Of a stretch of 64,000 nt of DNA, positions 60,748 to 64,000 are shown one piece after another (the stretch's first letter is position 1; every line of letters begins with the position of its first letter). The DNA comes from Sphingobium soli (GTDB lineage: Bacteria; Pseudomonadota; Alphaproteobacteria; Sphingomonadales; Sphingomonadaceae). The notes beneath the pieces were generated by a model, which was given only the letters and a program-made list of their open reading frames with translations, searched no databases and was not told the DNA's origin. Both the position numbers and the translations under genes were made by a program. The stretch spans positions 310,001 through 374,000 of the forward strand of contig NZ_JAJGNP010000002.1 in NCBI RefSeq assembly GCF_020782245.1. The letters run 5' to 3'.

Positions 60748-61782
60748 TTGGCCGCCGACCGCCTTTATCTCGATCACGCCGCCACCACCCCGATGCTGCC
60801 GCAGGCGCGCGGCGCCATGGTCGCTGCGCTGGACGCCTGGGCGAACCCGTCCAGTCCCCATGCCGATGGCCGCGCCGCGCGCGCCGCGCTGGAGGATGCG
60901 CGCGCCCGCATCGCCGTCGCATTGGGGTGGGACGGTCCTGTCATCTTCACGTCGGGCGCGAGCGAGGCCATCGCCATCGCGCTCACCCGCGCCAAGGCGG
61001 CCCGGATACTGACCTCGCCGGTAGAACATGACGCCGTGCTGCGCGTGACGGCGGGCGCGGATCGCCTGCCGGTGGACGCTGATGGCCGGGTCTGCGCCCG
61101 GATCGAAGGAGGAGGGACCATCCTCGCCATCCAGCATGTCAACAATGAAACGGGCGTGATCCAGCCGCTCGACCGGATCGAGCGGGGCGAGGCGATTCTC
61201 TTCGCAGACTGCGCCCAGAGCGCCGGCAAGCTGTCGCTGCCCGACGCCGACATGATCGCGGTGAGCGCGCATAAATTCGGGGGGGCCCCCGGCGTCGGTG
61301 CGCTGCTGATCCGCGACCTCGCCCTGATCGACGCAACAGGCGGCCAGGAACAGGGCTATCGCGCAGGCACGGAAAATCTCCCCGCCATTCTCGCCATGGC
61401 CGCGGCCCTCGACGCGCAAAGCAACTGGCTGCCCCGCGCCGCCGCCCTGCGCGCACGCCTCGACGCCGGGATAGAAGCTGCGGGCGGCACGATCGTCGCG
61501 CGCGATGCGCCCCGCATCCCCACCATCGCCAGCTACCGCATGCCGGGCCTGTCGGCGCGCGCGCAGCTCATCCAGTTCGACATGCAGGGCATTTCGGTGT
61601 CCGCCGGCAGCGCCTGTTCGTCCGGCTCGTTGAAGACCAGCCATGTCCTTGGCGCGATGGGCTGGGACGAGGCAGAGGCCGGCGAAGTCGTCCGCGTCAG
61701 CTTCGGCCCGCAGACCAGCGAGGGCGACGTCGACCGGTTCCTTGCCGTCTGGACCGCCATGGCGCAGCGGGCGCGGTCATGA
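60748..61782 (+). CDS. Cysteine desulfurase, IscS/NifS family (first of pair)
   Basis: 344 residues. TTG start forced by an in-frame stop at 60739. PLP-dependent class V fold: LYLDHAATTPMLPQARGAMV, PLP Lys in MIAVSAHKFGGAPGVGALLI, and the active Cys in SAGSACSSGSLKTSHVLGAM. It would remove sulfur from cysteine for Fe-S cluster assembly. Its stop overlaps the ATG of a second desulfurase. The two are clearly different in sequence, so this is an old duplication. Confidence 0.93.
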   Translation: MAADRLYLDHAATTPMLPQARGAMVAALDAWANPSSPHADGRAARAALEDARARIAVALGWDGPVIFTSGASEAIAIALTRAKAARILTSPVEHDAVLRVTAGADRLPVDADGRVCARIEGGGTILAIQHVNNETGVIQPLDRIERGEAILFADCAQSAGKLSLPDADMIAVSAHKFGGAPGVGALLIRDLALIDATGGQEQGYRAGTENLPAILAMAAALDAQSNWLPRAAALRARLDAGIEAAGGTIVARDAPRIPTIASYRMPGLSARAQLIQFDMQGISVSAGSACSSGSLKTSHVLGAMGWDEAEAGEVVRVSFGPQTSEGDVDRFLAVWTAMAQRARS

Positions 61783-62867
61783 TCTATCTCGATTATCAGG
61801 CGACGACGCCGCTCGCGCCCGAGGCGTTCGACGCCATGGTCCCGCTGCTGCGCGACCAGTTCGCCAATCCGCACAGCGCCCATCGCCCCGGCCGCGCCGC
61901 CGCCGCGCAGGTCGAAGTGGCGCGGGATGAGATTGCCCGCCTGCTGCCCCCCGGCGGCCGCCTGATCTTCACCTCCGGCGCGACCGAGGCGCTCAACATC
62001 GCGATCCAGGGTGCGCCGCCCGGCGGCATCGTCACCATCGCGACCGAACATGCCGCCGTGCTCGATACGGCAGAGGCGATGCGGCGGCAGGGGCGGGACG
62101 TGACGATCCTGCCGGTCGATAACGACGGCTTTGTGGACATGGACGCGGCCCGCGCCGCCATCCGCCCCGGCGTGGCGCTGGTCGCCGCGATGCTGGTCAA
62201 CAATGAAATCGGCGTGATCCAGCCGACAGCGGCGCTTGCCAGACTGGCGCGCGACGCCGGCGCACTGTTCCTGTGCGACGCGGTGCAGGGCTATGGCCGC
62301 GTGCCCATCCCCGATGGCTGCGACATGATCGCGATCAGCGCGCACAAGATCCACGGGCCAAAGGGGGTGGGCGGGCTCTGGCTGCGCGATGGCGTCCGGC
62401 CCGCACCGCTCCTCCATGGCGGCGGGCAGGAAGCGGGGCTGCGCTCCGGCACGCTTTCCCCGGCGCTGTGCGCGGGCTTTGGCGTCGCTGCCCGCCTGAT
62501 GCGCGAGCGGGCGGACGCCGACCGCACCCATGTCGAAAGCCTCGCATCGCTCGCCCGCTTGGCTCTTCCCGACTGGTCGCTCAACGGCAGCGCGACGCAC
62601 CGCTACCCCGGCAATCTCAACCTGCGGCGTGACGGAATCGACGGCGCGCGTTTGTTGTCTTATTGCCGCAATGTTGCTTTTTCGCTCGGCAGCGCTTGCG
62701 CAAGCGGGTCCGGGCGGCCTAGCCATGTGCTGCGCGCGCTGGGGCTGACCGACGCTCAGGCGCGCGGATCGGTGCGGATCGGCTTTGGCCGCTACACGAC
62801 GCCGGATGAGGTGGAGAGGGCTGCAAGGGCGTTGAATGAGGCGGCAGCCGCACAAGCGGCGCCGTGA
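61779..62867 (+). CDS. Cysteine desulfurase, IscS/NifS family (second of pair)
   Basis: 362 residues. MIYLDYQATTPLAPEAFDAM, PLP-binding MIAISAHKIHGPKGVGGLWL, and active Cys in LGSACASGSGRPSHVLRALG. The DYQATTP start and HKIHGPKG are like the IscS subgroup. ATGA overlap with the first desulfurase. A [2Fe-2S] ferredoxin follows after 16 bp, giving a desulfurase-desulfurase-ferredoxin operon. Confidence 0.95.
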   Translation: MIYLDYQATTPLAPEAFDAMVPLLRDQFANPHSAHRPGRAAAAQVEVARDEIARLLPPGGRLIFTSGATEALNIAIQGAPPGGIVTIATEHAAVLDTAEAMRRQGRDVTILPVDNDGFVDMDAARAAIRPGVALVAAMLVNNEIGVIQPTAALARLARDAGALFLCDAVQGYGRVPIPDGCDMIAISAHKIHGPKGVGGLWLRDGVRPAPLLHGGGQEAGLRSGTLSPALCAGFGVAARLMRERADADRTHVESLASLARLALPDWSLNGSATHRYPGNLNLRRDGIDGARLLSYCRNVAFSLGSACASGSGRPSHVLRALGLTDAQARGSVRIGFGRYTTPDEVERAARALNEAAAAQAAP

Positions 62868-62883
62868 CAAGGGAGCGCATATC

Positions 62884-63219
62884 ATGACCAGGGTCACCTT
62901 CATCAGCGCTGACGGGGAGCGGCGGCAGGAGGTCGACGGGCCGGCCGGCTCCATATTGCTGGAGGTCGCACAGGCCGCCGGCCAGCCGCTGGAGGGCACC
63001 TGCGAAGGCCAGATGGCCTGCTCCACCTGCCATGTCATCGTCGACGCCGGCGATTTCGCCCGGCTCCCCCGCGCCAGCGAGGATGAGGAGGACATGCTCG
63101 ATCTTGCCGCCGCCGCCACGCGCACCAGCCGCCTGTCCTGCCAGATCGTCCTCGATCCCGCTATGGACAGCCTCACCGTCCGCATTCCGGGCGAATTCAA
63201 CAATATGCAGGGAATGTAA
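62884..63219 (+). CDS. [2Fe-2S] ferredoxin, adrenodoxin type
   Basis: 111 residues from MTRVTFISADGERRQEVDGP. Cluster ligands: CEGQMACSTCHVIV (C-x5-C-x2-C) and the fourth Cys in SRLSCQIVLD. The acidic EDEEDMLDLA segment is the adrenodoxin interaction region. It likely donates electrons for Fe-S assembly, consistent with its place after two cysteine desulfurases. Confidence 0.95.
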   Translation: MTRVTFISADGERRQEVDGPAGSILLEVAQAAGQPLEGTCEGQMACSTCHVIVDAGDFARLPRASEDEEDMLDLAAAATRTSRLSCQIVLDPAMDSLTVRIPGEFNNMQGM

Positions 63220-63228
63220 GGTCGCCCC

Positions 63229-64000
63229 ATGAAGATCGTCACCGCTCTCGGGCTTCTGGCGCTGCTCGCCACGCCCGCCTCCGCCGCCGACCGGCAGAAG
63301 ACCCCGGCGCAGGAGCCCGCGCCGACCGGCAATCTCGACAATCTCATGCCCGCCGCGCCGCGCTATCTGGTGCCGCAATCGGCGTTGGAGCAGGTCCGCA
63401 ATCCCAAGGAGATTGAGGAGGAGACGGGCGGACGCCTGGGCGTCGCGCTGGTCGACCGGCAGGGCGCGCTGCTCCTGGGCTTCAACCGGGACGAGCGGTT
63501 CGCCATGTGCTCGACCTTCAAGGCGCCGCTGGCCGCCGCCGTGCTGACCGGCGCGGATGGCGGCAAGTTCGGGCTGGAAGGGACCATCCCCTTCGGCAAG
63601 GAGGATGTGCTCGATTACGCGCCGGTGGTGAAGAAGAACCTCAAGCGCGGCCGCATGTCGATGGAGGAACTGGCGCGCGCGGCGGTGGAGGTCAGCGACA
63701 ATAGCGCAGCCAATCTGCTGCTGCCGATGCTGGGCGGGCCGGAAGGGCTGACCGCCTTCATGCGCGTCCATGGCGATGATGTCACCCGGCTCGACCGCAA
63801 TGAACCCGCGCTCAATGAAAATGCGGAAGGCGACCCGCGCGACACGACCACGCCCGCCGCCATGGCGGGCCTGATGGCGCGCCTCTTCTTTCGCGACCTG
63901 AAGGCGGAGAGCGCCGACCGCCTGCGCGCCTGGTTCAACGCCAGCAGCACCGGCGACAAGCGCATCAAGGCCGGCCTGCCCGAAGGCTGGACCTCGGGCA
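63229..64000 (+). CDS. Class A serine beta-lactamase (3' end outside window)
   Basis: 257 codons visible. Signal peptide MKIVTALGLLALLATPASAA. Class A motifs: STFK in RFAMCSTFKAPLAAA, SDN in AVEVSDNSAANLLLP, and the omega-loop Glu in RLDRNEPALNENAEGDPRDT. The KTG box would fall just past the right edge. A Cys precedes the active Ser (Cys69 in standard numbering), as in class A carbapenemases with a Cys69-Cys238 bridge; Cys238 is not visible. It starts 9 bp after the ferredoxin stop. Confidence 0.92.
   Translation, partial: MKIVTALGLLALLATPASAADRQKTPAQEPAPTGNLDNLMPAAPRYLVPQSALEQVRNPKEIEEETGGRLGVALVDRQGALLLGFNRDERFAMCSTFKAPLAAAVLTGADGGKFGLEGTIPFGKEDVLDYAPVVKKNLKRGRMSMEELARAAVEVSDNSAANLLLPMLGGPEGLTAFMRVHGDDVTRLDRNEPALNENAEGDPRDTTTPAAMAGLMARLFFRDLKAESADRLRAWFNASSTGDKRIKAGLPEGWTSG

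Overview
The window is a gene-dense, GC-rich stretch of bacterial chromosome. It looks like a sphingomonad (Alphaproteobacteria, Sphingomonadaceae; Sphingobium/Sphingomonas-like). The grounds are: a ChpT-type histidine phosphotransferase; a PDH E1-beta with its own lipoyl domain; a yqeY-dnaG-rpoD block next to carA; TrmFO; a CIRCE element before groESL; a consensus-like EcfG general-stress promoter; TadE/TadG-type pilus genes; and common use of TTG/GTG starts. The genus is an inference. No rRNA, tRNA or CRISPR was seen.

Layout. 0-2.6 kb: 5' end of a YghU-like GST, then CIRCE-controlled groES-groEL. 2.6-11.4 kb: GNAT acetyltransferase with a possible ATT start, heme-oxygenase-like protein plus lone receiver, CoxE-like VWA protein, soluble chemoreceptor-like protein, DUF817, GFA enzyme, MoxR ATPase. 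11.5-16.5 kb: rpoD, dnaG, a GIY-YIG gene inside a repeat-bounded unit, yqeY. 16.6-23.3 kb: carA, rraB-like gene, an AT-rich papain-like ORF, carB, greA, rhomboid. 23.3-25.7 kb: DUF4170 and a YqjD/YqjE-like membrane-stress cluster. 25.9-30.3 kb: enolase, FtsB, pdhA, pdhB. 30.3-37.0 kb: two tandem three-gene Tad (VWA-TadE-TadE) operons. 37.1-43.5 kb: squalene/phytoene-synthase-like protein, EF-hand protein, trmFO, a GbsR/MarR-type regulator with a paired operator, sodC, thpR, Bax inhibitor-1. 43.6-48.6 kb: GST, rpoH, rluD, JAMM protease, chpT, nitronate monooxygenase. 48.6-51.6 kb: glnB-glnA with a sigma-54/NtrC-like control region, then map. 51.6-55.8 kb: CinA-like protein, trmJ, a second GIY-YIG repeat unit, nrdR, glyA, rpiB. 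55.9-60.6 kb: LytS/LytR-type two-component pair, an EcfG-controlled small acidic protein, several unrecognised genes, alpha/beta hydrolase. 60.7-64 kb: two tandem cysteine desulfurases, a [2Fe-2S] ferredoxin and a truncated class A beta-lactamase.

Most of the window is housekeeping: chaperones and their sigma factor, replication and transcription, nitrogen assimilation, pyrimidine/arginine precursor synthesis, glycolysis to acetyl-CoA, Fe-S assembly and RNA modification. The most unusual structure is a repeat family that bounds two separate GIY-YIG nuclease genes. One sits between yqeY and dnaG, the other between nrdR and trmJ. A third, gene-less copy lies at 38.3 kb. In both gene-bearing units the GIY-YIG frame runs through the repeat to the next essential gene: it overlaps the dnaG start by four bases, and it fuses in frame to trmJ. 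This may be a REP/RAYT-like element that uses a GIY-YIG enzyme. The other notable accessory gene is the papain-like ORF inserted between carA and carB.
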